DNA of 64,000 bases from Georgenia_A wangjunii (lineage in GTDB: Bacteria > Actinomycetota > Actinomycetes > Actinomycetales > Actinomycetaceae): the NCBI RefSeq assembly GCF_036421915.1, contig NZ_JAZGOM010000004.1; one strand, given 5' to 3'. Below the pieces are notes generated by a model. The model saw only the letters and a program-made list of their open reading frames with translations, was not told the DNA's origin and did not search any database. The position numbers and the translations under genes were made by a program. Below are positions 8,193 through 17,065 of this stretch, piece after piece; position 1 is the first letter of the stretch, and each line of letters opens with the position of its first letter.

Positions 8193-9194
8193 TCACATTC
8201 CCCAGCGCAGTGCGGCGGTACACACAGGAGCGTCCCACAGCTCGGTCATCTCCTCATCGAGGCGGAGCACGCTCACGCTCACGCCCGCCATGTCGAGGGA
8301 CGTCACGTAGCTGCCGACGAGGGAGCGCGAGACGACGACGCCGGCCGCCTCGAGGCGGGCGCGCGCCCGCCCGTAGACGACGGCGAGCTCCATCGGCGGC
8401 GTGGCGCCCATGCCGTTGACGAGGAGGAGGACCTCCTCGCCGGCACGGAGGCCGAGGTCGGCGACGACGGGCTCGAGGAGGCGGTCGGTGAGGGCGTCCG
8501 CGCCCGCGTGTGCGACGCGGGCCCGGCCCGGCTCGCCATGGATCCCGACGCCGAGCTCGACCTCGTCGTCGGCGAGGTCGAACGAGGGGCGCCCGGCGTG
8601 CGGGAGCGTCGGCGCGGACAGCGCGAGCCCCATCGAGCGCACCGAGCCGGCCACGCGCTGGGCGAGGGCCTCGACGGCGGCGAGGTCGTTCCCGCGCTCG
8701 GCGGCTGCACCGGCGATCTTCTCGACGAGCAGCGTCCCGGCGACGCCCCGCCGCCCGGCGGTGAAGGTCGAGTCCTCGACGGCCACGTCGTCGGCGACGA
8801 GGACGGTGCGCACGTCGATGCCCTCGGCGTCGGCGAGCTCCGCGGCGATCTCGGCGTTGAGGACGTCGCCCGTGTAGTTCTTGACGACGAGGAGGACGCC
8901 CGACCCGCCCGCCGCCGTGCGGACCGCGGCGAGGAACGGCTCGGGCGGCGGCGAGGTGAAGACGTGCCCCGGCACCGCGGCGTCGAGCATCCCGTGCCCG
9001 ACGTACCCCGTGTGCAGCGGCTCGTGCCCGCTCCCCCCGCCGGAGACGAGGCCCACCTTCCCCGGCACGGCGCCACCCGCGCGCGTGACGACGAGCGGGT
9101 CCTCCTGCAGCGCGAGCACCCCCGGGTGGGCCGCGACGAAGCCCGCAACGGCCTCGGCGACGACGTCTTCGGGTGCGTTGATGAGCTTCTTCAC
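8193..9194 (-). CDS. dhaK: Dihydroxyacetone kinase subunit DhaK
   Basis: Substrate-binding subunit that captures dihydroxyacetone as a hemiaminal on a histidine, yielding dihydroxyacetone phosphate for glycolysis. The protein is 333 residues, matching the family. SGGGSGHEP is near residue 51, and GIHGEPG carries the covalent histidine at about 219. GTG 9194 is chosen because a near-perfect AGGAGG lies four bases upstream and the protein then begins VKKLINAPED as in homologues; longer in-frame readings run into folC. It starts seven bases after the folC stop, so transcription probably continues from ileS-folC. Confidence 0.95.
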   Translation of the reverse strand: MKKLINAPEDVVAEAVAGFVAAHPGVLALQEDPLVVTRAGGAVPGKVGLVSGGGSGHEPLHTGYVGHGMLDAAVPGHVFTSPPPEPFLAAVRTAAGGSGVLLVVKNYTGDVLNAEIAAELADAEGIDVRTVLVADDVAVEDSTFTAGRRGVAGTLLVEKIAGAAAERGNDLAAVEALAQRVAGSVRSMGLALSAPTLPHAGRPSFDLADDEVELGVGIHGEPGRARVAHAGADALTDRLLEPVVADLGLRAGEEVLLLVNGMGATPPMELAVVYGRARARLEAAGVVVSRSLVGSYVTSLDMAGVSVSVLRLDEEMTELWDAPVCTAALRWGM

Positions 9195-9201
9195 GGTCCT
9201 C

Positions 9202-10800
9202 CTAGGGGCGTCCGAGCAGCTGGCGTGCCTCGGCGACGACGAGGATCGAGCCGGTGACGAGGACGGCGGACGTGCGCGGGTCGTCGTCCGCCTCGGCCCG
9301 CGTGACGGCGCGGTCGATCGCCTCGTCGAGCCGCTCGGCGACGTGGACGCGGTCCTCGCCGAAGACGTCCCGGGCGATCTCGGCGAGGTCCTCGACGTCG
9401 TGCGCGCGCTCGGTCGACGCGCGGGTGATGACGATCTCCGCGAGGAGCGGCTCGAGCCCGGCGAGCATCGTCTCGGCGTCCTTGTCCGCCATGATCCCGA
9501 CGACACCGACGGTGCGGGCGACGTCGAACGCCTCCTCCATCGCGGCGCGCAGGGCCTCGACGCCGGCGGGGTTGTGCGCGGCGTCGACGAGGATGCTCGG
9601 GCTGCGGCGCACGAGCTCGAGGCGCCCGGGCGAGTCCACCGCGGCCATGGCCTGCTCGACGACGCCCGGGTCGAGGGACCCGCCGCCGAAGAACACCTCG
9701 GCCGCGGCGAGGGCGAGCAGCGCGTTGTGCGCCTGGTGCTCGCCGTGCAGGGGCAGGAACACGTCGGTGTACGTCGCGCTCGGGGTGCGCAGGGTGAGCA
9801 TCTGCCCGCCGACGGCGATCTGCCGGTCGACGACGGCGAGGTCGGCGCCCTCGACGACGAGCCGCGCGTCGAGCGCGTGCGCGGCGTCCGCGACGATGCC
9901 GGCGACCTCCTCGACCTGGTCGGCGCTGATGACCGTCGAGCCGGGCGTGATGATCCCGACCTTCTCCGCGGCGATGGACGTGAGCTCGTGCCCGAGCCAC
10001 CGCTCGTGGTCGCGCGAGATCGGCGTGAGGATCTCGACGAGGCCGTCGACGACGTTCGTCGCGTCCCAGCGCCCGCCCATCCCCACCTCGATGACGGCGA
10101 CGTCGACGGGGGCGTCGGCGAACGCGGCGAGGGCCATGACGGTGAAGACCTCGAAGAAGCTGAGGCGCGGGCCGCCGGCCTCCCGGGACCGCTCGTCGAC
10201 GAGCGCGATGTACGGCTCGACGTCCGCCCACGTGGCGACGAACGCCTCGGGGCTGATCGGCTCGCCGTCGATGGCGATGCGCTCACGGACCGTGCTCAGG
10301 TGCGGGGACGTGAATCGGCCGGTGCGCAGCCCCATCTCGCGCAGGAGCCGCTCGACGACCCGCGCCGTCGACGTCTTGCCGTTCGTGCCGGTGAGGTGGA
10401 TGACGGGGTAGGCGCGCTGGGGCTCGCCGAGGAGCTCGCAGACCTGCTGCACGCGCTCGAGGCTCGGCTGGACGTCGTGCTCCGGTGCCCGCTCGAGGAT
10501 CTCGGTGTAGATCCGGTGCACCTCGGTCTCCGCCTGGGCGCGGGCCGTGGCGGCGGCGGTCTCGTCGACGCCCACCTCGGGCGCGCCGAGGACCTCCTCG
10601 ATGACGTCGGGGTCCGGTCCCGCGATGAGGTCCGAGGCGAGGACCCGGCGCAGGCCGGCGTCGTGCTCGGCGTCCTGCGCGGCGCGCTCGGCGCGGGTGG
10701 CCTCGTCGGTGCCGTCGTCGTCGTCGAAGTAGCCCTCCGGGTCGGGTGTGCCCGGCCCGACCGTGCGGTAGCGGCCGTCGGGGCCGTCCGTCTCGCTCAT
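9202..10800 (-). CDS. folC: Bifunctional folylpolyglutamate / dihydrofolate synthase
   Basis: Cytosolic ATP-dependent ligase that adds glutamate to dihydropteroate or to reduced folates. The protein is 532 residues. The Mur-ligase P-loop TGTNGKTST is near residue 137, EVGMGGRWDATN marks the central domain, and VDAAHNPAG belongs to the C-terminal domain. The first 90 or so residues are an acidic, low-complexity extension absent from most FolC proteins. The ATG at 10800 overlaps the ileS stop as ATGA and supports this start. Its usual downstream partners DUF4233 and ndk occur only after a dhaKLM-HAD insertion. Confidence 0.95.
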   Translation of the reverse strand: MSETDGPDGRYRTVGPGTPDPEGYFDDDDGTDEATRAERAAQDAEHDAGLRRVLASDLIAGPDPDVIEEVLGAPEVGVDETAAATARAQAETEVHRIYTEILERAPEHDVQPSLERVQQVCELLGEPQRAYPVIHLTGTNGKTSTARVVERLLREMGLRTGRFTSPHLSTVRERIAIDGEPISPEAFVATWADVEPYIALVDERSREAGGPRLSFFEVFTVMALAAFADAPVDVAVIEVGMGGRWDATNVVDGLVEILTPISRDHERWLGHELTSIAAEKVGIITPGSTVISADQVEEVAGIVADAAHALDARLVVEGADLAVVDRQIAVGGQMLTLRTPSATYTDVFLPLHGEHQAHNALLALAAAEVFFGGGSLDPGVVEQAMAAVDSPGRLELVRRSPSILVDAAHNPAGVEALRAAMEEAFDVARTVGVVGIMADKDAETMLAGLEPLLAEIVITRASTERAHDVEDLAEIARDVFGEDRVHVAERLDEAIDRAVTRAEADDDPRTSAVLVTGSILVVAEARQLLGRP

Positions 10801-13800
10801 CGTGCCTCCGTCTTGTGGATGTCTACCTCGAGGCTGCCGGCGGGGTTGACGTCGACCCGCACCTCGACGGCGAGCGTCTCCGCCGCGATGAGGTCCGCGT
10901 GGGCGTGGGTCCACGCCGCGCGGTCCGCCGGGACCGCGAGCGCGAGGACGATCCGGTCGCCGATGTTGAGCCCGGCGGCCTTGCGCTCGTCCTGGACCCG
11001 GCGCACGAGGTCGCGGGCGTACCCCTCGGCGAGGAGCTCCTCGTCGAGGGCCGTCTCGAGGACGACGAACCCTCCCCGGGCGAGGACGCCCGCCGCGAGC
11101 GCGTCGCCCGCGCGGTCCTCGACCTCGGTGCTCAGGGTGTACTCCCCCTCGACGAGCGGGGTGCCGTCGACGACGACCGTGCCGTCGGGGAGCTGCTCCC
11201 AGGCACCGACCCGGGCGGCCTTGATGACCTGCTGGACGCCCTTGCCTAGGCGCGGGCCGGCGGCGCGGGCGTTGACGGTGAGCTTGGTGTAGACGCCGTA
11301 CTCCGCGGCGGCCCCCTCGGCGAGGGAGCGCACCTCGACGTCCTTGACGTTGACCTCGCCCGCGATGAGGTCGACGAAGGACTCGAGGTCCGCCGTGTTC
11401 TCTGTGACGATCCGCAGCGCCCGCAGCGGCTGGCGCACACGCAGCGCGTTGGACTTGCGCAGGCCGAGCGTCGTAGAGACGACGTCGCGCACACCGTCCA
11501 TCGCGGCGACGAGCTCATCCGCGGCGAACGCCTCGTCGAGCTCGGGCCAGTCGGTGAGGTGGACGCTGCGCCCGCCGGTGAGCCCGCGCCAGATCTCCTC
11601 GGAGACCAGCGGGGTGAGCGGGGCCATGACGCGGGTGAGGACCTCGAGCGCCGTCCACAGCGTGTTGAAGGCGTCGGCGTCCTCCTCCCAGAAGCGGTCC
11701 CGCGACGTGCGCACGTACCAGTTCGTCAGGAGGTCGAGGTGCTCGCGGATCGCCTGCGCGGCGCCCGGGACGTCGTAGGCCTCCAGCTGGGTGCGCACGC
11801 TCGCCGCGAGGTCGCGGGTGCGGGCGAGGAGGTAGCGGTCCATGACCGGCAGGCCGGCGGCCTCGGCGGGCTCGACGGCGCGGCCGAGGACGCCGGCGCC
11901 CCCGTTAGCGGTCCCGGCGTAGAGGCTGAAGAAGTACCACGTGTTCCACAGCGGCAGGAGCACCTGGCGCACGTTCTCGCGGATGCCCTCCTCGGTGACG
12001 ACGAGGTTGCCGCCGCGCAGGATCGGGGAGGCGAGGAGGAACCAGCGCATGGCGTCGGAGCCGTCGCGGTCGAGCACCTCGGAGACGTCCGGGTAGTTGC
12101 GCAGCGACTTGCTCATCTTGCGCCCGTCCGAGCCGAGGACGATGCCGTGGGAGACGGAGGTGCGGAACGCCGGCCGGTCGAAAAGCGCCGTCGCGAGGAC
12201 ATGGAGCGTGTAGAACCAGCCGCGCGTCTGCCCGATGTACTCGACGATGAAGTCGCCCGGGTAGTGGCGGGAGAACCAGTCCGCGTTCTCGAACGGGTAG
12301 TGGACCTGGGCGAACGGCATCGACCCGGAGTCGAACCACACGTCGAGGATGTCCGGGATCCGGCGCATCGTCGCCCGGCCGCTCGGGTCGTCCGGGTTCG
12401 GGCGGGTGAGCTCGTCGATGTAGGGCCGGTGGAGGTCGACCTCGCCGTCGACGTTGCGCGGGAGGCGGCCGAAGTCGCGCTCCATGTCCGCGAGCGAGCC
12501 GTAGACGTCCGTGCGGGGGAAGGCGGGGTCGTCGCTCACCCACACGGGGATCGGCGTGCCCCAGTAGCGGTTGCGGGAGATCGACCAGTCGCGGGCGCCG
12601 GCGAGCCACTTGCCGAACTGGCCCTCCTTGATGTGCTCCGGCACCCACGTGATGTCGCCGTTGAGCTCGACCATCCGCCTCCGGAACTCGGTGACGCGGA
12701 CGAACCAGCTCGTCACGGCCTTGTAGATGAGGGGCGTGCGGCAGCGCCAGCAGTGCGGGTAGGAGTGGTCGTAGGTCTCCTGGCGCACGAGCCGGGCACG
12801 GCTCGCCTCCGGCACGCGGGCGAGCGGCCCGCTGCCGGCCTTGAGGTCGGCGATGATCGCGCGGTTGGCCTCGAAGACCTGCTGGCCGGCGTACTCGGGC
12901 ACCTCGGAGGTGAAGCGCCCCGCGGCGTCGACGGGCACGACCGTGCCGATGCCGGCGGCGGCGGACACGGCCATGTCCTCCTCACCGAAGGCGGGGGCCT
13001 GGTGGACGAGGCCGGTGCCGTCGTCGACGGAGACGTAGTCCGCCGTCAGGACGGTCCACACGCGCTCACCGAGGTCCTCGCGGCCGGTGAAGAAGTCGAA
13101 GATCGGGGTGTAGCGGCGCCCGGCGAGCTCGGCGCCGGTGAGGGTGGCGACGACCTCGGGCTCCTCGCCCAGCTCGCGGGCGTAGGCGCCGAGGCGCGCC
13201 TGGGCGAGCAGGACGCGCTCCCCCGCGAGCGGCCCCTCGGCCGGGACGACGGTGACGTAGTCGATGCCCGGCCCGACGGCGATGGAGAGGTTGGAGGGCA
13301 GGGTCCACGGCGTCGTCGTCCAGATGAGGGCGAGCTCACCGGTCTCGAGGCGCACGCCCACGGTCGCGGCTGGGTCCTGACGCATCTGGTAGACGTCGTC
13401 GTCCATTCGCAGCTCGTGGTTGGACAGCGGCGTCTGGTCCTGCCAGCAGTAGGGCAGGACGCGGTAGCCCTCGTAGGCGAGGCCCTTGGCGTGGAGCTGG
13501 GAGAACGCCCAGATGACGGACTCCATGTAGGAGACGTCGAGGGTCTTGTAGTCGCGCTCGAAGTCGACCCACCGGGCCTGGCGCGTGACGTAGTCCTCCC
13601 ACTCGCCGGTGTAGCGCAGGACGGAGTCGCGGCAGGCCTTGTTGAAGGCGGCGATGCCCATCTCGTCGATCTGCGACTTGTCCGTGATGCCGAGGATCCG
13701 CTCGGCCTCGAGCTCGGCGGGCAGGCCGTGGGTGTCCCACCCGAAGCGGCGCTCGACGCGGCGCCCGAGCTGGGTCTGGAAGCGCCCGACGGCGTCCTTG

Positions 13801-14048
13801 ACGTACCCGGTGAGGAGGTGCCCGTAGTGGGGCAGGCCGTTGGCGAAGGGCGGACCGTCGTAGAAGACGAACTCGTTCCCGCCGTCCTCGCCGGCGTCGC
13901 GCGCCTCGACCGAGGCGGCGAACGTGCCGTCGGCCTTCCAGTACGCGAGGACACCCTCCTCGAGGGAAGGGAAGCTCGGGGAGGCCGGGACGCCGTCGTC
14001 GGGGCGGTGGAGGGGGTAGCGCTGCGGATCGGCTGGCGTCGTGGCCAT
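10797..14048 (-). CDS. ileS: Isoleucyl-tRNA synthetase (eukaryal/archaeal-like type)
   Basis: Charges tRNA-Ile with isoleucine. The 1083-residue protein has the class I HIGH-type motif PHYGHLLTG near residue 70, a CP1 editing domain, KMSKSLRNY near residue 644 and a tRNA-binding C-terminal region. The form PPFANGLPHYGHLLTGYVKD resembles the type-2 enzymes known from mycobacteria and eukaryotes, which are less sensitive to mupirocin; sensitivity here is only inferred. ATG 14048 is chosen because in-frame readings to 14195 run through the T-box leader. The stop overlaps the folC start. Expression is probably controlled by the upstream T-box. Confidence 0.97.
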   Translation of the reverse strand: MATTPADPQRYPLHRPDDGVPASPSFPSLEEGVLAYWKADGTFAASVEARDAGEDGGNEFVFYDGPPFANGLPHYGHLLTGYVKDAVGRFQTQLGRRVERRFGWDTHGLPAELEAERILGITDKSQIDEMGIAAFNKACRDSVLRYTGEWEDYVTRQARWVDFERDYKTLDVSYMESVIWAFSQLHAKGLAYEGYRVLPYCWQDQTPLSNHELRMDDDVYQMRQDPAATVGVRLETGELALIWTTTPWTLPSNLSIAVGPGIDYVTVVPAEGPLAGERVLLAQARLGAYARELGEEPEVVATLTGAELAGRRYTPIFDFFTGREDLGERVWTVLTADYVSVDDGTGLVHQAPAFGEEDMAVSAAAGIGTVVPVDAAGRFTSEVPEYAGQQVFEANRAIIADLKAGSGPLARVPEASRARLVRQETYDHSYPHCWRCRTPLIYKAVTSWFVRVTEFRRRMVELNGDITWVPEHIKEGQFGKWLAGARDWSISRNRYWGTPIPVWVSDDPAFPRTDVYGSLADMERDFGRLPRNVDGEVDLHRPYIDELTRPNPDDPSGRATMRRIPDILDVWFDSGSMPFAQVHYPFENADWFSRHYPGDFIVEYIGQTRGWFYTLHVLATALFDRPAFRTSVSHGIVLGSDGRKMSKSLRNYPDVSEVLDRDGSDAMRWFLLASPILRGGNLVVTEEGIRENVRQVLLPLWNTWYFFSLYAGTANGGAGVLGRAVEPAEAAGLPVMDRYLLARTRDLAASVRTQLEAYDVPGAAQAIREHLDLLTNWYVRTSRDRFWEEDADAFNTLWTALEVLTRVMAPLTPLVSEEIWRGLTGGRSVHLTDWPELDEAFAADELVAAMDGVRDVVSTTLGLRKSNALRVRQPLRALRIVTENTADLESFVDLIAGEVNVKDVEVRSLAEGAAAEYGVYTKLTVNARAAGPRLGKGVQQVIKAARVGAWEQLPDGTVVVDGTPLVEGEYTLSTEVEDRAGDALAAGVLARGGFVVLETALDEELLAEGYARDLVRRVQDERKAAGLNIGDRIVLALAVPADRAAWTHAHADLIAAETLAVEVRVDVNPAGSLEVDIHKTEAR

Positions 14049-14310
14049 GGGTGGTGGTGCTCCTCGTCGGTGCGGTTCGTCATGCACGTCGGTGCGAGGA
14101 CGACGCCGGCCGGCCCACGTCGGGGCCGGGTCCGCTGCCGCGGTACCACCTCGCTTGCCGTCGGGTCCGCGGCTGACGCCACGGCCCGGGGCCACTCTCG
14201 TGCGGGATGACGGTCCGCGACCGGCCGGTTCTACTGAGGGCTCGCGCCCCGTTCTTCCAGCGGCTCACCGGTGATGGCCGGGTCAGTGCCTGTGGGCCCA
14301 GTCTAGCCGG
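14049..14310 (-). promoter_or_regulatory. T-box riboswitch leader of ileS (translational, short stem I)
   Basis: The minus strand carries the T-box sequence AGGTGGTACCGCGG (14138-14151). Upstream is GGCCATCACCGGTGAG, whose ATC is the likely isoleucine specifier, followed by GGAAGAACGG. This layout matches the ultrashort stem I class described for actinobacterial ileS leaders, which senses uncharged tRNA-Ile and controls ribosome access rather than termination. A GACGAGGAG stretch about 11 bases before the ileS ATG is the probable sequestered ribosome-binding site. The exact transcript start is not visible. The remaining 14311-14446 shows no further gene. Confidence 0.9.
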
Positions 14311-14446
14311 ACCCCGCTCGCACCCACGAGGCGGCTGGCGGGCCGTCTCGACGCGCCGGCGGCTGCCCCCCGGGTAGCGGGCGCATGCCCGCGGGGACCG
14401 GTCCCGCGCGGGTGCGGCTGCCTGGTGCCGGTGGTAGGCAGGGCGT

Positions 14447-15061
14447 ATGAGACGCCTCCTCCCCACCGCTGCAGCCCTCACCCTCGTCGCCGGTGCCCTC
14501 GCCGGTTGCGGCGGCGACGGCGGGTCCGACCAGACGGAGGAGCCCGGGATCGAGTCCACCGGGTCTCCGGCGGCGAGCCCGTCGGAGACCGTCACCGACC
14601 TCGCGCCGGACCAGCCGAGCCTGTCCCCCGGCTCCAGCGCCTCACCCGACGCGTTCGCCGCCGACGACGCAGGACTCACCGCGCTCAGCACGGCCGAGAC
14701 GGCGGTCGAGAACGCCCGGGCGTTCGAGCTCGACCGCTCCGACGACGACGGCGGTCGCTGGGAGGTGCAGATCGCCGCCGACGGCGTCGAGCACGAGGTC
14801 CGCGTCAGCCTCGACGGCACGACGCTCATCGACCACGAGCGCGAGGACGAGCTCGACGACGAGGACCGCACGCGCCTCGACGCGGCGTCGGTGGCGGCGG
14901 CCGAGGCGGGCTTCAACGCCCTGAGCGAGGTCTCGGGGGCCATCACCGAGATCACCCTCGACGAGGAGCGCGGCACGGTCGTGTGGGAGGTCGAGGTCCG
15001 CACGAGCGACGGCGCCGACATCGACGTCCTCATCGACGCCGCCACCGGCGAGGTCCTCTGA
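14447..15061 (+). CDS. PepSY-like domain lipoprotein
   Basis: A secreted lipoprotein of 204 residues. The signal peptide ends in the lipobox LAGC with the lipidated cysteine at residue 21. A Gly/Ser/Pro/Glu-rich linker follows, then two related segments near 80-130 and 140-204 that fit tandem PepSY-type repeats (EVQIAADGVEHEVRVSLDG and WEVEVRTSDGADIDVLIDA). PepSY proteins are thought to inhibit peptidases or act as periplasmic adaptors; no partner is visible here. It is transcribed away from ileS and converges on the SDR gene. Confidence 0.85.
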   Translation: MRRLLPTAAALTLVAGALAGCGGDGGSDQTEEPGIESTGSPAASPSETVTDLAPDQPSLSPGSSASPDAFAADDAGLTALSTAETAVENARAFELDRSDDDGGRWEVQIAADGVEHEVRVSLDGTTLIDHEREDELDDEDRTRLDAASVAAAEAGFNALSEVSGAITEITLDEERGTVVWEVEVRTSDGADIDVLIDAATGEVL

Positions 15062-15074
15062 CCCGCTAACCGCC

Positions 15075-15094
15075 GGGGCGGCCCCCTCCGCCCC
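15075..15094. terminator. Hairpin between convergent genes
   Basis: A 7-bp perfect stem (ggggcgg / ccgcccc) with a 6-base loop follows the lipoprotein stop by 13 bases. There is no T-run, so it is only a plausible terminator for the converging lipoprotein and SDR transcripts. Confidence 0.4.
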
Positions 15095-15117
15095 CGCTCC
15101 CGTCCCGACCCACCTCC

Positions 15118-15141
15118 CGTGATCATGCAGAGGTGCCGGCC
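15118..15141. repeat. Intergenic 24-bp repeat, copy 1
   Basis: CGTGATCATGCAGAGGTGC plus the five bases CGGCC matches, as reverse complement, the element at 28956-28979 in 22 of 24 positions. It lies 8 bases outside the SDR stop codon and contains the palindrome TGATCA. It is unusually AT-rich for this genome and noncoding in context; its function is unknown. Confidence 0.6.
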
Positions 15142-15149
15142 GCGGCGCC

Positions 15150-15917
15150 TCAGGCTTCGTCGCGGGCGACGAGGTGGTTCGCGGCCTGGGCGCGCGGGCG
15201 GATGACCATGGAGTCGACGTTGACGTGGTGCGGGCGTTCGAGCGCCCAGCCGATCGCCTCGGCGACGTCCTCGGCGACGAGGGGCTCCGCGACACCTGCG
15301 TACACCCGGGCGGCGGCCTCGGGGTCGCCGAGACGGTTGAGCGCGAACTCCTCCGTGCGCACCATCCCCGGCGCGATCTCGATGACGCGGACCGGCTGGC
15401 CGACGAGCTCGAGGCGCAGTGTCTGGGCGATGACCCGCTCGGCGTGCTTGGCCGCGACGTAGCCGCCCCCGCCCGGGTAGGTGTCGAGCGCGGCCGTGGA
15501 CGTGACGAGGAGGACGTCCCCGGCGCCGGTGGCGCGCAGGTCCGGCAGGAGGGCCTGCGTGAGCCGGAGCGTGGCGAGGACGTTCATCTCGTACATCGCC
15601 AGCCAGTCGGCCGGGTCCCCGTCCTCGACGCTGTCGGCGCCGATCGCCCCGCCGGCGTTGTTGACGAGGCTCTGCACGCCCCCCGTGGCTCGGACGTGGG
15701 CGACGAGCGCGGCGACGTCGTCGGGAGCGGTGAGGTCGGCGGCGAACCACGAGCAGCCGGTCTCGGCCGCGAGCGCCTCGAGCCGCTCGGTGCGCCGGGC
15801 GGTCGCGAGGACGTCCCAGCCGGCGGCGCGCAGCCGGCGCACCGTCGCGGCGCCGATGCCGGTCGAGGCGCCGGTGACGAGGACGCGGCGGGTGGGGGCG
15901 GTAGTCGTGGCGCTCAT
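15150..15917 (-). CDS. Short-chain dehydrogenase/reductase
   Basis: An NAD(P)-dependent oxidoreductase of the classical SDR family, 255 residues from the ATG at 15917. It has the Rossmann glycine motif TGASTGIG, the NNAG strand motif (SLVNNAGGAIG), a catalytic Ser in LLVTSTAA and the YVAAK Tyr-Lys pair. Conservation of PGMVRTE fits the group of serine/3-hydroxy acid dehydrogenase-like SDRs (YdfG type), but the substrate is not defined by sequence. It is monocistronic and diverges from proC with about 190 bases between the starts. A start at 15935 is possible but has no better support. Confidence 0.9.
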   Translation of the reverse strand: MSATTTAPTRRVLVTGASTGIGAATVRRLRAAGWDVLATARRTERLEALAAETGCSWFAADLTAPDDVAALVAHVRATGGVQSLVNNAGGAIGADSVEDGDPADWLAMYEMNVLATLRLTQALLPDLRATGAGDVLLVTSTAALDTYPGGGGYVAAKHAERVIAQTLRLELVGQPVRVIEIAPGMVRTEEFALNRLGDPEAAARVYAGVAEPLVAEDVAEAIGWALERPHHVNVDSMVIRPRAQAANHLVARDEA

Positions 15918-16106
15918 GCGCCGATCCTGCCGCACCGCCCGGGCGTACCGCGCGAGGTGCCGTGGCGAGGACGGCAGCGCGCACCCGGACCGCCTGGTGC
16001 CCGCACGCGTGGAGGCATGCGTGGCCGGTTGTGGCGCCGGTGGCGCCCGCCCCGCGATACTGGCGCGACGGCCCGGCGCGGCGCCGGAGACGAACGAGGA
16101 GCTGGT

Positions 16107-16928
16107 ATGCGGGTCGGATTCATCGGTGCAGGGAACATGGCGGGCGCGATCGTCCGCGGGATCACGGCGGCGGGCGTCGTCGCCGGCGACGACGTCCTCG
16201 TCGTCGACGCCCGGCCCGAGGCCTCCGCCGCCCTCGCGGACGCGACGGGCGCCCGCGTCCCCGCCTCGGCCGCCGATCTCGTCGCCGCGAGCGACGTCGT
16301 CGTCCTCGCCGTCAAGCCCCAGGTCATCCCGGGCGTCCTCGCCGAGCTCGGCGGGGCACTCGTCGCGCGCCGCCCGCTGCTCGTCTCCATCGCGGCCGGG
16401 ACGAGCCTCGCCGCCCTCGCGGGCATGCTCCCCGACGGCGCGGACCTGCCCGTCGTGCGCGTCATGCCGAACGTCAACGCGATGATCGGCGCCGGCATGG
16501 CCGCCGTGTGCGGGAACGCCGCCACGAGCGCCGACGACGTCGAGCGCGTGCGGGCGCTCTTCGCCGCCGTCGGCGACGCCGTCGTCCTCGCCGAGGCCGA
16601 CTTCTCCACATACACGGCCATCGCCGGCTCGGCCCCGGCCTTCGCGTTCGCGTTCATCGACGCCCTCGCCCGCGGCGCCGTCAAGAACGGGATGCCCAAG
16701 GCCCTCGCGACGCGCATCGCCGCGCAGACCCTCCTCGGCAGCGCCCGGATGGTCCTCGAGCGGGCCGAGGACGGCCTCACCCCGGCGGACCTGGTCGACA
16801 TGGTCAGCTCCCCGGGCGGGACGACGGTCGCCGGAACCGTCGCCATGGACGAGGCCGGGTTCGGCCCCGCCGTCGTCCGCGGCGTCCAGGCGACGATCGA
16901 CCGCGACCGCGAGCTCGGCGCCCGCTGA
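16107..16928 (+). CDS. proC: Pyrroline-5-carboxylate reductase
   Basis: Last step of proline synthesis: reduces 1-pyrroline-5-carboxylate with NAD(P)H. The 273 residues have the N-terminal dinucleotide motif GFIGAGNMAGA, AVKPQ, RVMPN near residue 115 and the C-terminal helical dimer domain with GLTPADLVDMVSSPGGTT, the family signature. ATG 16107 has AGGAG seven bases upstream. It is alone on its strand until the importer genes about 140 bases downstream. Confidence 0.96.
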   Translation: MRVGFIGAGNMAGAIVRGITAAGVVAGDDVLVVDARPEASAALADATGARVPASAADLVAASDVVVLAVKPQVIPGVLAELGGALVARRPLLVSIAAGTSLAALAGMLPDGADLPVVRVMPNVNAMIGAGMAAVCGNAATSADDVERVRALFAAVGDAVVLAEADFSTYTAIAGSAPAFAFAFIDALARGAVKNGMPKALATRIAAQTLLGSARMVLERAEDGLTPADLVDMVSSPGGTTVAGTVAMDEAGFGPAVVRGVQATIDRDRELGAR

Positions 16929-16941
16929 GCTCGCGCCGAGA

Positions 16942-16981
16942 CCCGGCGTAGGATCGCTGCGGATCCCCGGCGTACGCCGGG
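16942..16981. promoter_or_regulatory. Perfect 16-bp palindrome with an extra half-site, upstream of the F420-0 importer
   Basis: CCCGGCGTACGCCGGG at 16966-16981 is a perfect palindrome, and the half CCCGGCGTA also occurs at 16942-16950, 24 bases away. It sits after the proC stop and about 85 bases before the importer. It could be an operator or a terminator hairpin with loop GTAC (no T-run). No riboswitch consensus is visible in this leader. Confidence 0.45.
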
Positions 16982-17065
16982 TGCGCGGGCCTGGACTGGG
17001 GCCGCCGATCCGCGCGCGGCGCTGTGTCTGCGCAGTCTGCTTCCACCGACTGCCCTGGAGACCTC

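Noticed and set aside
14049..14195. A 49-residue N-terminal extension of IleS
   Set aside because: It is translated T-box RNA, including the AGGTGGTACCGCGG core; the ATG at 14048 starts the conserved protein.
11559..14210. An 883-codon open frame opposite ileS
   Set aside because: Composition artefact of high GC3 on the opposite strand; ileS motifs on the minus strand are unbroken.
16929..17065. A cobalamin riboswitch before the ABC importer
   Set aside because: The leader is only 137 bases and lacks the B12-box consensus; F420 context explains the importer better.
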